Of a stretch of DNA of 64,000 nt, positions 16,939 through 26,033 are shown one piece after another. The notes under the pieces are model-generated. The model had not been told where the DNA came from. It searched no databases and saw nothing but the letters and a program-made list of their open reading frames with translations. Source of the DNA: Pseudomonas parakoreensis (GTDB taxonomy: Bacteria; Pseudomonadota; Gammaproteobacteria; Pseudomonadales; Pseudomonadaceae); assembly GCF_021602155.1 (NCBI RefSeq), contig NZ_BQHY01000003.1, positions 186,001 to 250,000 on the forward strand, written 5' to 3'. How positions within the stretch are numbered: the stretch's first letter is position 1; every line of letters begins with the position of its first letter. Both the position numbers and the translations under genes were made by a program.

Positions 16939-17835
16939 ATGCTCGCGCGCCTGCTGTTTCTCTGTGGTCTTTTCCTGGCCTCCACCTCGACTGTGGCCAT
17001 GACCATCTACAAATCCACCGATGCCAACGGTGTCGTGTCGTACAGCGATCGGCCGAGCAAAGGCTCGCAGGTGTTCGTGTTTCAGGACCGCATGGTCGAA
17101 CATCTGGAGCGCCAGGTGTACCTCGACATCAAGAAGCAGAAGGGCGCCGACGTGGTGTTCGTGCGCAACGATCTGTATGCACCGGTCGAGATTGCGCTGG
17201 CGTTTACCGGGATGAGCAACGTGCGTGGCGTGCCGGCCCAGACCATCCGCCGAGTGCTGCCTGCGCGCAGTAATACCCGGTTGGCACTGCTCACAGCGAT
17301 TACCCAGGGTCAGCCGCTGGTGTATTCACCGCAATTTCAGTATTCCCTGGGTGACCCTGCAGGCGCCGCGCAAAGCTATCGCTATCCGTTGCCGTGGCGG
17401 GGCGGGCCGTTCCGTCTGAGTCAGGGCGCCAATGGCCAGTACAGCCATTACGGGCCGAAGAACCGGTATGCGATGGACATCGCCATGCCGGTCGGCACGC
17501 CGATCATCGCCGCACGGGCCGGGGTGGTGGTGAAAACCGAAAATTCGCAGAGCGGGCGCGGCAATGATGCGTCCGGCAATTTCGTCCGGGTGCTGCATGA
17601 CGACGGCACGATGGGCGTGTACCTGCACCTCAAGCAAGGTTCGGTGAGCGTGCGCGAGGGGCAGCGGGTGACGGTCGGCAGCCCGCTGGCACTGTCGGGC
17701 AATACCGGCAACAGCAGCGGTCCGCACCTGCACTTTGTGGTGCAGCGCAATACCGGGCAGGGGCTGGTGTCGATTCCGTATCAGTTCAACCAGCCGCTGG
17801 GGGCATTGCCCAACTTTGCGTTGGGCAAACAGTAA
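16939..17835 (+). CDS. Exported M23-family peptidase with N-terminal DUF4124-like region
   Basis: A 298-residue exported protein. After a signal peptide (residues 1-20) comes a DUF4124-type segment (IYKSTDANGVVSYSDRPSKG), then a beta-rich linker, then an M23/LytM domain in the C-terminal half. Zinc ligands are visible in SHYGPKNRYAMD and in GPHLHFVV, so the enzyme should be an active metallo-endopeptidase on peptidoglycan. It lies in the phoU-phoR interval, as in P. aeruginosa (from memory). The promoter lies within 100 bases after a REP element. Confidence 0.9.
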   Translation: MLARLLFLCGLFLASTSTVAMTIYKSTDANGVVSYSDRPSKGSQVFVFQDRMVEHLERQVYLDIKKQKGADVVFVRNDLYAPVEIALAFTGMSNVRGVPAQTIRRVLPARSNTRLALLTAITQGQPLVYSPQFQYSLGDPAGAAQSYRYPLPWRGGPFRLSQGANGQYSHYGPKNRYAMDIAMPVGTPIIAARAGVVVKTENSQSGRGNDASGNFVRVLHDDGTMGVYLHLKQGSVSVREGQRVTVGSPLALSGNTGNSSGPHLHFVVQRNTGQGLVSIPYQFNQPLGALPNFALGKQ

Positions 17836-17865
17836 AACCGTTAGGGGGCCGCTGTGGAGGGGCTT

Positions 17866-18000
17866 TTGTGGTGAGGGGATTTATCCCCGATGGACGGCGC
17901 AGCCGTCCCAAAATCATTGAAGGCATTGAGTCAGGAGTTACGCGATTGCAGATTACAGGGACGCTCCGCGACCCATCGGGGATAAATCCCCTCACCACAG
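17866..18000. repeat. REP-type inverted repeat, GAGGGGATTTATCCCCGAT family
   Basis: TGTGGTGAGGGGATTTATCC and its complement bound a 135-base unit between convergent genes. Each arm is itself an imperfect hairpin (GGGGATTTATCCCC). Related units occur at 39856 and 62263. Confidence 0.9.
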
Positions 18001-18021
18001 AAGCGTCCCCCAAAACACCCA

Positions 18022-19362
18022 TCAATCCAGCATCAACACCTTGGCCAGCACAATCTTCGGCCCTTTCATCTTCTTGATGATGATCCGCAGGCCTTCGACT
18101 TCCAGCACTTCTTCCTCTTCCGGGACGCGCTTGAGGGTTTCATAGACCAGCCCGGCGAGGGTTTCCGCTTCGATGTGATCCAGGTCGATACCGAGCAGGC
18201 GTTCAACCTTGAACAGCGGCGTGTCGCCGCGTACCAGCAGCTTGCCCGGCTGATACGCGAGGATCCCGCGCTCGGCCTTGCGGTGTTCGTCCTGGATGTC
18301 GCCGACCAGCACTTCCAGCACGTCTTCCATGGTCAGGTAGCCGATGATGTTGCCGTCGGCCTCTTCCACCACGGCGAAGTGCGAGCCGCCCTTGCGGAAC
18401 TGCTCCAGCAGCTGCGACAGCGGCATGTGCCGCGACACGCGCTCCAGCGGGCGGGTCAGCTCGGCCAGGTTGAACGACTCCGGAATGTGGTCCAGCGCCG
18501 CCAGCTCCAGCAGCAGGTCCTTGATGTGCAACAGACCGACGAACTCCTGGCGCTCGCTGTCGTACACCGGGTAACGGCTGAACTTGTGGCGGCGGAACAT
18601 CGCGAGAATTTCTTTCAGCGGCGCGTTGAATTCCAGGGTAATCAGGTCTTCGCGGGAGTTGGCCCAGTCGACCACCTCCAGTTCGCCCATCTCCACCGCC
18701 GAGGCCAGCACGCGCATGCCCTGGTCGCTCGGGTCCTGACCACGGCTGGAGTGCAGGATCAGTTTCAGTTCTTCGCGGCTGTAATGGTGTTCGTGGTGCG
18801 GGCCGGGTTCGCCTTGGCCGGCGATGCGCAGAATCGCGTTGGCGCTGGCGTTGAGCAGGTAGATCGCCGGGTACATCGCCCAGTAGAACAGGTACAGCGG
18901 CACTGCCGTCCACAGCGACAGCAGCTCGGGTTTGCGGATCGCCCATGACTTGGGCGCCAGCTCACCGACCACGATGTGCAGGTAGGAAATGATGAAGAAC
19001 GCGGTAAAGAACGAAATGCCTTTGACCACTTCCGGCGACTGCACGCCGACCGCGCTCAGCAGCGGCTCGAGCAGGTGCGCGAACGCCGGTTCACCGACCC
19101 AGCCCAGACCGAGGGAGGCGAGGGTGATACCGAGCTGACAGGCCGAGAGGTACGCATCCAGTTGACTGTGAACGGTGCGCAGGATGTGCCCGCGCCAGCC
19201 GTTCTTGTCGGCGATGGCCTCGACCCGGGTCGAGCGCAGTTTGACCATGGCAAATTCCGCCGCAACGAAGAAGCCGTTGAGCAACACCAGGATCAGAGCG
19301 AAAAGAATCATGCCGAAATCGGCGAAAATCGTAGCGAGGGACAAGCCAGGGGAAGGGTCCAT
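18022..19362 (-). CDS. CNNM/CorC-family membrane protein with CBS domains
   Basis: A 446-residue protein: DUF21/CNNM transmembrane domain (residues 1-200, about four membrane segments; NGFFVAAEFAMVK, LASLGLGWVGEPAFA), a tandem CBS pair (about 215-340) and a C-terminal CorC/HlyC domain. The family is linked to magnesium or cobalt efflux and is often misnamed hemolysin. The CBS pair probably senses nucleotides. It is on the same strand as phoBR, about 120 bases downstream of phoR, so some read-through from phoBR is possible. Confidence 0.88.
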   Translation of the reverse strand: MDPSPGLSLATIFADFGMILFALILVLLNGFFVAAEFAMVKLRSTRVEAIADKNGWRGHILRTVHSQLDAYLSACQLGITLASLGLGWVGEPAFAHLLEPLLSAVGVQSPEVVKGISFFTAFFIISYLHIVVGELAPKSWAIRKPELLSLWTAVPLYLFYWAMYPAIYLLNASANAILRIAGQGEPGPHHEHHYSREELKLILHSSRGQDPSDQGMRVLASAVEMGELEVVDWANSREDLITLEFNAPLKEILAMFRRHKFSRYPVYDSERQEFVGLLHIKDLLLELAALDHIPESFNLAELTRPLERVSRHMPLSQLLEQFRKGGSHFAVVEEADGNIIGYLTMEDVLEVLVGDIQDEHRKAERGILAYQPGKLLVRGDTPLFKVERLLGIDLDHIEAETLAGLVYETLKRVPEEEEVLEVEGLRIIIKKMKGPKIVLAKVLMLD

Positions 19363-19485
19363 GATGGAGTTTTGCAGGTTCCGTGTGATTCGTAAGAGAG
19401 AAAAAATCGCGCCTGAAAGGCAGACGCAAGTCAGCCAATGTAGCGGCTGACTTGGCGATTGCCTAGTGGCGCGTGCTGGCCGGTA

Positions 19486-20808
19486 TCACTCGGCGGCGCT
19501 GATGGCCCGTGCATGGGCCACCTGGGCCGGGGCGAAGTGGCAGGTGAACGTGCTGCCATGACCAGGCACGCTGCTGATCTCCATCCGTGCGCGGTGGCGC
19601 AGCAACACATGTTTGACGATTGCCAGGCCCAGCCCGGTGCCGCCGGTGTTGGAGTTGCGACTGGAGTCGACACGGTAGAAGCGTTCGGTCAGGCGCGGCA
19701 GGTGCTTGCTGTCGATGCCGATCCCGGAGTCCTGCACGCTCAGGTGCGCGCCTTGCTCGTCGCCCCACCAGCGAATGCGGATGTTGCCCTCGGCCGGGGT
19801 GTACTTCACGGCGTTGAACACCAGGTTGGAGAAGGCGCTGCGCAGTTCCGCCTCGCTGCCCTTGAGCAGGATCTTGCCATCGGCTTCGAGGGTGATTTTC
19901 TGGTTTTTCTGCCCGGACAACTGCTGCGCATCGCTTTTGATCGACTGCAGCAGGGTGTCGATCTGCACCGGCTGATTGTCCGACGGGTAATCGGTGGCTT
20001 CCAGTTTCGCCAGCAACAGCAGGTCGTTGAGCAGGGTCTGCATGCGCCCGCCCTGTTGCTGCATCTGCTGCAGGGCGCGACTCCAGCGCGGATTCACTTC
20101 CTCGACATTGTCGAGCAGGGTTTCCAGGTAGCCGCAGATCACCGTCAGCGGCGTGCGCAGTTCGTGGGAGACGTTGGCGATGAAGTCTTTGCGCATCTGT
20201 TCCAGTTGATGGATGCGCGTGACGTCGCGCACCAGCATCAAATGTTCATTGTTGCCGTAGCGCGTCAGGTACAGCTGAATGCGCACCCGATCATTGGTCG
20301 GCGAAGGGATTTCCAGCGGTTCGGCGTAGCTGTCCTGCTCGAAGTATTCCTTGAAGCGCGGATGGCGCACCAGGTTGGTCACCGGTTGGCCACTGTCCTG
20401 CGGGGTCTTGAGGCCGAGCAGGGTTTCGGCAGCGCGGTTCCACCATTCCAGATTGCCGTCGCTGTCGAGCATGATCACCGCATCTTTGAGCGCGGCGGTG
20501 GACTCCTGTACCCGGTCGATCACCGCTTGCAGGCGTCCGCGTACCCTTTGGTCGCGGCGTTGCAGGTGGTAGATGCTGTCGAACACCTCGCCCCACAGGC
20601 CATAGCCATCGGGCGGTGCTTCATCGGGTTGGTGCAGACGCAGCCATTCGTGCAGGCGCAGCAGTTGCTTGAGCGTCCAGGCCAGATACAGGCCCAGGCC
20701 GGCAGCGAGGCTCCAGCCGTAATAGCCGCTGATCAAACCGATCACCAGGCAGGCGGTGACCAGCAACAGCATGTGGCGAATCAGGGTGCCATGCCAGTTT
20801 TGATTCAC
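19486..20808 (-). CDS. phoR: Phosphate-regulon sensor histidine kinase PhoR
   Basis: A 440-residue kinase: membrane segments at about 10-45, a PhoR-type linker, a PAS domain (about 105-200), the dimerisation box with H215 in VSHELRTPLT, and an HATPase domain (NLVFNAVKYTP, DSGIGI, GGTGLGLAIV). It phosphorylates PhoB when phosphate is scarce and is restrained by PstSCAB-PhoU. The only suitable start is a GTG. It lies 38 bases downstream of phoB in the same operon. Confidence 0.97.
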   Translation of the reverse strand: MNQNWHGTLIRHMLLLVTACLVIGLISGYYGWSLAAGLGLYLAWTLKQLLRLHEWLRLHQPDEAPPDGYGLWGEVFDSIYHLQRRDQRVRGRLQAVIDRVQESTAALKDAVIMLDSDGNLEWWNRAAETLLGLKTPQDSGQPVTNLVRHPRFKEYFEQDSYAEPLEIPSPTNDRVRIQLYLTRYGNNEHLMLVRDVTRIHQLEQMRKDFIANVSHELRTPLTVICGYLETLLDNVEEVNPRWSRALQQMQQQGGRMQTLLNDLLLLAKLEATDYPSDNQPVQIDTLLQSIKSDAQQLSGQKNQKITLEADGKILLKGSEAELRSAFSNLVFNAVKYTPAEGNIRIRWWGDEQGAHLSVQDSGIGIDSKHLPRLTERFYRVDSSRNSNTGGTGLGLAIVKHVLLRHRARMEISSVPGHGSTFTCHFAPAQVAHARAISAAE

Positions 20809-20846
20809 GGAAAATACGGTCCTTGTCAGCGAGTCTGGCGGTCGGA

Positions 20847-21536
20847 TCAGGCCTTGGTGGAAAACCGGTAGCCGGTGCCGCGCACGGTTTGTACCAGATT
20901 TTCGTAGGCATCGCCGAGGGCCTTGCGCAGGCGCCGGATGTGTACGTCGACGGTGCGCTCTTCAACATAGACGTTGCCGCCCCAGACCTGATCCAGCAAC
21001 TGCCCGCGCGTGTAGGCGCGTTCCTGGTGAGTCATGAAGAATTGCAGCAGACGGTATTCGGTCGGGCCCATCTCGGCCGGACGGCCGTCGATGGTCACGC
21101 GGTGGCTGATCGGGTCGAGCAGCAGGCCGCCGACTTCGATTGGTGCTTCGCCATCGGTCGGGCCGGCGCGACGCAGCACAGCCTTGAGGCGGGCGACCAG
21201 TTCGCGTGGGGAAAACGGCTTGGTGATGTAGTCGTCGGCGCCGACTTCAAGACCCTGAATCTTGTTGTCCTCTTCGCCCTTGGCGGTGAGCATGATGATC
21301 GGGATGTCCCCGGTCAGTTCGTCACGCTTGAGGCGGCGGGCCAGTTCGATGCCGGAGGTGCCGGGCAGCATCCAGTCGAGCAGGATCAGGTCCGGTTTGC
21401 GGTCAACGATGATGGCGTGTGCCTGCTGCGAGTTCTCCGCCTCGAGGCAGTCATAGCCGGCCATTTCCAACGCAACGGCGATCATTTCGCGAATGGGCGC
21501 TTCGTCGTCGACGATCAGAATGCTCCTGCCAACCAT
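20847..21536 (-). CDS. phoB: Phosphate-regulon response regulator PhoB
   Basis: A 229-residue OmpR-class regulator: receiver domain with D54 in [12 protein letters not shown] and K in [10 protein letters not shown], then a winged-helix DNA-binding domain (TYVRGQL-like [26 protein letters not shown]). It binds the Pho boxes seen before pstS and pstC, and its own promoter has Pho-box-like half-sites, consistent with autoregulation. Confidence 0.97.
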   Translation of the reverse strand: MVGRSILIVDDEAPIREMIAVALEMAGYDCLEAENSQQAHAIIVDRKPDLILLDWMLPGTSGIELARRLKRDELTGDIPIIMLTAKGEEDNKIQGLEVGADDYITKPFSPRELVARLKAVLRRAGPTDGEAPIEVGGLLLDPISHRVTIDGRPAEMGPTEYRLLQFFMTHQERAYTRGQLLDQVWGGNVYVEERTVDVHIRRLRKALGDAYENLVQTVRGTGYRFSTKA

Positions 21537-21548
21537 GCCTTAATCCTC

Positions 21549-21566
21549 TTGTCATTTAACTGTCTT
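21549..21566 (+). promoter_or_regulatory. Plus-oriented Pho-box-like site between phoB and the COG4315 gene
   Basis: TTGTCAT (21549-21555) and CTGTCTT (21560-21566) are spaced 11 bases on the plus strand; TAGATA, a possible -10, follows at 21576. It faces the divergent gene at 21688 and may place that gene in the Pho regulon. Confidence 0.45.
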
Positions 21567-21578
21567 GCGCCGCATTAG

Positions 21579-21607
21579 ATAACGGAATTATTGCAGTCGT
21601 GTGACAG
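21579..21607 (-). promoter_or_regulatory. Pho box of phoBR
   Basis: On the minus strand CTGTCAC (21607-21601), CTGCAAT (21596-21590) and CCGTTAT (21585-21579) repeat at 11 bases, about 45 bases upstream of phoB. The first half-site is near-consensus; the others are weaker. Confidence 0.6.
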
Positions 21608-21687
21608 TATTTTAGTCGTCCGGCGGTTGGCGTGATCCTGGACTAAGCTCTAAGTCCGAATCCTGACAACCACAAAAGAAGGTTTCC

Positions 21688-22065
21688 ATGACTCAAATGA
21701 CTGCTTCTTTCAAAGCCCTGCTGATGGCTGCTGCCGTTGCATTACCGTCGATGGCGTTCGCCGCCGACCCGGTCATGATGAAAGACGGCATGATGACCGA
21801 TCACAAAGGCATGACCGTGTACACCTTCGACAAGGACACGGGCGGTAAATCGATGTGCAACGGCGATTGCGCGAAGAACTGGCCGCCGATGATGGCGCCG
21901 GCGGGTGCCAAGGCTGAAGGCAAATTCACCCCCATCAAGCGTGATGACGGCACCATGCAGTGGGCATATGACGGCAAGCCGCTTTACACCTTCAAAATGG
22001 ATGAAAAACCCGGCGACATGAAGGGGGAAGGGTTCAAGGACATGTGGCACATGCCTAAACACTGA
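21688..22065 (+). CDS. Exported COG4315-family protein
   Basis: A 125-residue protein with a signal peptide (about 1-25, ending MAFAA) and the two Yx[FWY]xxD-type motifs of the COG4315 'predicted lipoprotein' family: VYTFDKD and LYTFKMD. CNGDCAKNWPP lies between them. It is methionine- and lysine-rich. No lipobox cysteine is present at the cleavage site, so it is probably a soluble periplasmic protein. The function of the family is unknown. AGAAGG precedes the start. It is divergent from phoB and may share its control region. Confidence 0.87.
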   Translation: MTQMTASFKALLMAAAVALPSMAFAADPVMMKDGMMTDHKGMTVYTFDKDTGGKSMCNGDCAKNWPPMMAPAGAKAEGKFTPIKRDDGTMQWAYDGKPLYTFKMDEKPGDMKGEGFKDMWHMPKH

Positions 22066-22084
22066 TTCCTGCAGTAACTACGTC

Positions 22085-22121
22085 CCTGTGGGAGCGAGCA
22101 GGCTCGCTCCCACAGGTTTTT
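22085..22121. terminator. REP-type hairpin acting as convergent terminator
   Basis: A 15-bp arm CCTGTGGGAGCGAGC pairs exactly with GCTCGCTCCCACAGG across two bases and is followed by TTTTT. It belongs to the GTGGGAGCGAGC repeat family and lies between convergent genes. Confidence 0.8.
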
Positions 22122-22126
22122 GTGGA

Positions 22127-23017
22127 TCAGCGCAACGCGTAATCCAGCACGATCCCGACAAAAATCGCCAATCCGGCCCAATGGTTGTGCAAGAACGCCT
22201 TGAAGCAACGCATGCGGTCGCGATCGCGGGTGTACCAGAACTCCCACGCATAACAGCCAGCGGCCACCAGCAGGCCGAGATGGAACCACGTCCCCAGCTC
22301 GAACTTCGACCCGGCCAGCAACAGGCAGCCGAGCGACAGCGCCTGCAACGTCAGGATGATCACCCGGTCCGCATCGCCGAACAGAATTGCCGTGGATTTC
22401 ACGCCGATCTTCAGGTCATCGTCACGATCGGTCATCGCGTAATAGGTGTCGTAACCCACTGTCCACAACAGATTGGCGATCCACAGCAGCCACGCGGCGG
22501 CAGGCAGTTCGCCGGTTTCGGCGGTGAACGCCATCGGCATGCCCCACGAGAACGCCGCGCCGAGCACCACTTGCGGGTAATAGGTGTAGCGCTTCATGAA
22601 CGGATAGGTGAACGCCAGCGCCAGGCCGCCCAGCGACAGCCAGATGGTCGGCGCATTAGTGCACAGCACCAGCAGGAAACTCACGCCCATCAGCAGCGCG
22701 AAGAACACCAGCGCCTCTTTCGAACTGACCTTGCCGCTGGCCAGCGGTCGTTGCGCGGTGCGTTTGACGTGGCCATCAACCTTGCGGTCGGCCCAGTCGT
22801 TGATCACGCAACCCCCGGCGCGGGTCAGTACCACACCAAGGACGAAAATCACGATATTGGCCAGCGAAGGCGCGCCCTTACCGGCAATCCATAGCGCCCA
22901 TAGCGTCGGCCACAGCAGCAGGTAAATGCCGATCGGCTTGTCCATGCGCGTCAACTGAATGAAATCCCAGGCGCGTGGATTCAAACGGTTCAGGGACTTG
23001 AGCAGGCTCTGGTACAT
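22127..23017 (-). CDS. ubiA: 4-hydroxybenzoate octaprenyltransferase UbiA
   Basis: A 296-residue integral-membrane prenyltransferase that attaches the isoprenoid tail to 4-hydroxybenzoate in ubiquinone synthesis. Both aspartate motifs for polyprenyl diphosphate-Mg binding are present: [11 protein letters not shown] and [12 protein letters not shown]. About eight membrane helices are visible. The frame is open further upstream within ubiC, but [10 protein letters not shown] at 23017 gives the normal terminus. Its ATG overlaps the ubiC stop by one base (TGATG), so the pair is translationally coupled. Confidence 0.97.
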   Translation of the reverse strand: MYQSLLKSLNRLNPRAWDFIQLTRMDKPIGIYLLLWPTLWALWIAGKGAPSLANIVIFVLGVVLTRAGGCVINDWADRKVDGHVKRTAQRPLASGKVSSKEALVFFALLMGVSFLLVLCTNAPTIWLSLGGLALAFTYPFMKRYTYYPQVVLGAAFSWGMPMAFTAETGELPAAAWLLWIANLLWTVGYDTYYAMTDRDDDLKIGVKSTAILFGDADRVIILTLQALSLGCLLLAGSKFELGTWFHLGLLVAAGCYAWEFWYTRDRDRMRCFKAFLHNHWAGLAIFVGIVLDYALR

Positions 23018-23577
23018 CAGCAGTTCTCCGGATGGGCGCGGGCGGCGTTCCACAGCGTCGGCAGGAAAATCTCCGCCACCAGCACGCTCAAGGCGCCACG
23101 GTCGAAGCGCGAACGGCGGCCCCACAGTTCGGGCGCCTGGCAGGCTGACGGCAACCAGTCCTGCGGGTAGTGGCAGACCTCGATGGCGCGGCGCTGGAAG
23201 GCGTGGTCGCAAAACAGCAGTTCGCCCAGCGAGCGGCTGCCCAGTTCATCCATGTGCAAGCCGTCGCCTTGCAGGGCGGCGCGTGACGCCACGCTGCGGG
23301 CGAACACCCAGGCTTCGCCGTGACCGCGCAGATACACCTCGCGCACCCAGCCTTCGCTGCCTTCGGCCAGATCCAGCGCCGCGCATTCGTCGCTGCGCAA
23401 AGTGTCCCAGCCTTCGAACAGCGGCGTGACACTGAAGCCGTCATTCGACAGCCGCGTCAGGCGGCGGGTCAGCGAGCCTTCGTCGAACAACCAGTTCAGG
23501 GTCAACGAATCGGGAAGGGACGTCAGTCGGCTTTGAGTCAGCCAGAGCGGGGCCGGGCAGGCATTTGAATGGTGCAC
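23017..23577 (-). CDS. ubiC: Chorismate lyase UbiC
   Basis: A 186-residue chorismate pyruvate-lyase, which releases pyruvate from chorismate to give 4-hydroxybenzoate for UbiA. Family hallmarks are [26 protein letters not shown] with the substrate-binding arginine, and [18 protein letters not shown]. The start is a GTG; an in-frame stop lies two codons upstream, so no longer form is possible. The ribosome site is poor. Confidence 0.95.
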   Translation of the reverse strand: MHHSNACPAPLWLTQSRLTSLPDSLTLNWLFDEGSLTRRLTRLSNDGFSVTPLFEGWDTLRSDECAALDLAEGSEGWVREVYLRGHGEAWVFARSVASRAALQGDGLHMDELGSRSLGELLFCDHAFQRRAIEVCHYPQDWLPSACQAPELWGRRSRFDRGALSVLVAEIFLPTLWNAARAHPENC

Positions 23578-23778
23578 AATGAGTCATTATTGGCCGCAAA
23601 TGAGGCGGCGAGCTTAACATGGCGTGCTGCGAATTTGATGGATCCGGGTCGCCGTTGCGCCGAACAGGCTTGCATCTGCCCGGCACCCTCAGTACAAAAC
23701 GCCCTGAGCCGGACGGCAGCACAACCACCATCGACCGTCCGCGCCGACCAAAGCCTGAAACCCTGAGGAAGTACCTGA

Positions 23779-23946
23779 ATGAAAAAGTGGCAATGCATCG
23801 TCTGCGGCCTGATCTACAACGAAGCTGACGGCTGGCCGGATGACGGCATCGCGCCGGGCACCCTGTGGCAGGACGTGCCGGAAGACTGGCTGTGCCCGGA
23901 CTGTGGCGTCGGCAAACTCGACTTCGAAATGATCGAAATCAACTAA
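23779..23946 (+). CDS. rubA: Rubredoxin
   Basis: A 55-residue rubredoxin, a small cytoplasmic electron carrier with one iron held by four cysteines: CIVCG near the N-terminus and CPDCG near the C-terminus. The body [19 protein letters not shown] is typical of the alkane-type/AlkG2-like group. It precedes the rubredoxin reductase gene by 20 bases, so the pair forms an NADH-to-rubredoxin electron path. GAGGAAG lies before the ATG. Confidence 0.96.
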   Translation: MKKWQCIVCGLIYNEADGWPDDGIAPGTLWQDVPEDWLCPDCGVGKLDFEMIEIN

Positions 23947-23966
23947 GCACCAACAAGGAGTAAGGC

Positions 23967-25115
23967 ATGAGCGCACCTGTCGTCATCATCGGCACCGGCC
24001 TGGCGGGCTACAACCTGGCCCGGGAGTTTCGCAAGCTCGACAGCGAAACCCCGCTGCTGCTGATTACTGCAGATGATGGCCGCTCATACTCCAAACCGAT
24101 GCTCTCCACCGGTTTCGGCAAGAACAAGGACGCCGACGGCCTGAGCATGGCCGAACCCGGCGCGATGGCCGAGCAATTGAAGGCCGAAGTGCGCACCCAC
24201 ACGCGCATCAGCGGCATCGACGCCGGCCACAAGCGCCTGTGGATCGGCGAAGAAGCGGTGTACTACCGCGACCTGATCCTCGCCTGGGGCGCGGAAACCG
24301 TGCGGGTGCCGATCGAAGGCGATGGCGCCGAACTGGTATTCCCGATCAACGATCTCGAAGACTACGCACGCTTTCGTGCCGCCGCTGCTGGCAAGCGCCG
24401 CGTATTGCTGCTGGGAGCGGGCCTGATCGGCTGCGAATTCGCCAACGACCTGATCCTCGGCGGCTACGAGGTGCAACTGGTGGCGCCGTGCGAGCAAGTG
24501 ATGCCGATGCTGCTGCACCCGGCCGCTGCGGCCGCCGTGCAGGCCGGGCTGGAAAGCCTGGGCGCGCGTTTTCACCTTGGCCCGGTGCTGACCCGCCTGC
24601 AAAAAGTCGCGGACGGGCTGGAAGCGCATCTGTCCGACGGTCAGGTGATTGCCTGCGATGTGGTGGTGTCGGCCATCGGCCTGCGTCCGCGCATTGATCT
24701 GGCCGCGGCGGCCGGGGTGCAGGTCAACCGCGGCGTTGTTGTCGACCGGTATCTGAAAACGTCCCACCCCAATATCTACGCCCTGGGCGACTGCGCCGAG
24801 GTCGATGGGCTGAATCTGTTGTACGTGATGCCCCTCATGAGCTGTGCGCGTGCGCTGGCACAAACCCTGGCGGGTAATCCGACGGCGGTGAGCTACGGCG
24901 CGATGCCGATCACGGTGAAAACCCCGGTGTGCCCGTTGGTCGTTTCGCCACCGCCAAGGGGCAGCGAAGGCGTCTGGACCGTCGAAGGGCAGGGCGCCGA
25001 AATCAAGGCCCTGTGCCACAGCGCCGAGGGTCAGTTGCTCGGTTACGCGCTGACTGGCGCGGCAGTGATGGAAAAACTCGCCCTGAACAAACAGCTTCCG
25101 CCCCTGCTGGCGTAA
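23967..25115 (+). CDS. Rubredoxin-NAD(+) reductase
   Basis: A 382-residue FAD-dependent pyridine-nucleotide reductase. The FAD fold begins at [15 protein letters not shown]; the NAD fold is around [16 protein letters not shown]; the second FAD motif is [12 protein letters not shown]. It passes electrons from NADH to rubredoxin and so supports alkane hydroxylase or oxidative-stress systems. AAGGAG precedes the start. The order rubredoxin-reductase-HU is the usual Pseudomonas arrangement (from memory). Confidence 0.94.
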   Translation: MSAPVVIIGTGLAGYNLAREFRKLDSETPLLLITADDGRSYSKPMLSTGFGKNKDADGLSMAEPGAMAEQLKAEVRTHTRISGIDAGHKRLWIGEEAVYYRDLILAWGAETVRVPIEGDGAELVFPINDLEDYARFRAAAAGKRRVLLLGAGLIGCEFANDLILGGYEVQLVAPCEQVMPMLLHPAAAAAVQAGLESLGARFHLGPVLTRLQKVADGLEAHLSDGQVIACDVVVSAIGLRPRIDLAAAAGVQVNRGVVVDRYLKTSHPNIYALGDCAEVDGLNLLYVMPLMSCARALAQTLAGNPTAVSYGAMPITVKTPVCPLVVSPPPRGSEGVWTVEGQGAEIKALCHSAEGQLLGYALTGAAVMEKLALNKQLPPLLA

Positions 25116-25305
25116 ATACCGGTCGTTCTGTCGGAATCACCCCGCTTTTGCCCCTACAAAGGTCGCGGGGAGACTGGCGCCGCCGGTATCCGCGTGCCAT
25201 TCTCACTCCCGTCTGCCGCAGAGTAGAGCCTGCGGCGCCTTGGGCGCTGTTCCAACGAGAACAGCACGGACATAACAACAAAAAACCGTCAAAGGGGCTT
25301 CACTA

Positions 25306-25581
25306 ATGCGTAAACCAGAACTCGCCGCTGCAATCGCTGAAAAAGCGGATCTGACCAAAGAACAGGCCAACCGCGTTCTCAACGCCGTCCTCGAAGAAAT
25401 CACCGGCGCTCTGCACCGCAAGGACAGCGTCACGCTGGTGGGCTTCGGCACCTTCCTGCAACGCCACCGCGGCGCCCGCACCGGCAAGAACCCGCAAACC
25501 GGTGAGCCGGTGAAGATCAAAGCCAGCAACACCGTGGCATTCAAGCCAGGCAAGTCGCTTAAAGACAGCGTCAATCCTTAA
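25306..25581 (+). CDS. DNA-binding protein HU
   Basis: A 91-residue histone-like protein. The helical N-terminal half (RKPELAAAIAEKADLTKEQ) and the arm motif GFGTFLQRHRGARTGKNPQTGE are characteristic of HU. It bends and compacts DNA. A 190-base upstream gap leaves room for its own promoter; an AAGGGG ribosome site precedes the ATG. It is followed by a strong bidirectional terminator. Confidence 0.96.
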   Translation: MRKPELAAAIAEKADLTKEQANRVLNAVLEEITGALHRKDSVTLVGFGTFLQRHRGARTGKNPQTGEPVKIKASNTVAFKPGKSLKDSVNP

Positions 25582-25620
25582 ATTGCGGCGAACTCCCTGA
25601 CGAGCAGGGAGAACTGCAAT

Positions 25621-25660
25621 AAAAATGGGCACACCGATTGCGGTCGGGTGCCCATTTTTT
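25621..25660. terminator. Bidirectional terminator between HU gene and convergent gene
   Basis: AAAAATGGGCAC (25621-25632) pairs with GTGCCCATTTTT (25648-25659); the loop itself holds an ACCG/CGGT stem. A-run and T-run on opposite sides allow termination both ways. Confidence 0.92.
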
Positions 25661-25676
25661 GTGGCTGCCCATCGGC

Positions 25677-26033
25677 TTACTGACGTCGGAAACAGGCCTT
25701 GCCGTTGCCGAAATCCACGGCCAGACAGTTCGGTTCGATGGCCAGTTGCAGATCCTGAAACAGGCCAGACAAATCGCTGTTCGACGCCGCTTTGGTCTCG
25801 CTCTTCAGCGTCACGGTGTTGTTCTCCACCCGCCAGGTGCCTTTGGCAAAGCCGTCTGCGCTGCCGTACGCCACGCCGGCGTCAAACGTGCCGTCCTTGC
25901 GCAACAGCAATTCAGCGCCCATTTCCATTGCGCCGGTCAGATAGTAATGACCATCCAGTGGCGGTGTCTCTGCAGAGGCTTGAGTGACGGGTAGCGACAT
26001 CAGTGCTGCGAACAACAGGGGTTTCAATTCCAT
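25677..26033 (-). CDS. Small exported protein of unknown function
   Basis: A 118-residue protein, not recognised. A signal peptide (about 1-21, ending QASA) precedes a beta-rich domain (DGHYYLTGAMEMGAELLLRKDG, WRVENNTVTLKSE) with two cysteines near the C-terminus (PNCLAV, KACF), possibly a disulfide. The ATG at 26033 directly before the hydrophobic core is chosen; the frame runs to 26102 without signal-like sequence. It converges on the HU gene and marks the left edge of the long non-coding region before the T6SS. Confidence 0.7.
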   Translation of the reverse strand: MELKPLLFAALMSLPVTQASAETPPLDGHYYLTGAMEMGAELLLRKDGTFDAGVAYGSADGFAKGTWRVENNTVTLKSETKAASNSDLSGLFQDLQLAIEPNCLAVDFGNGKACFRRQ

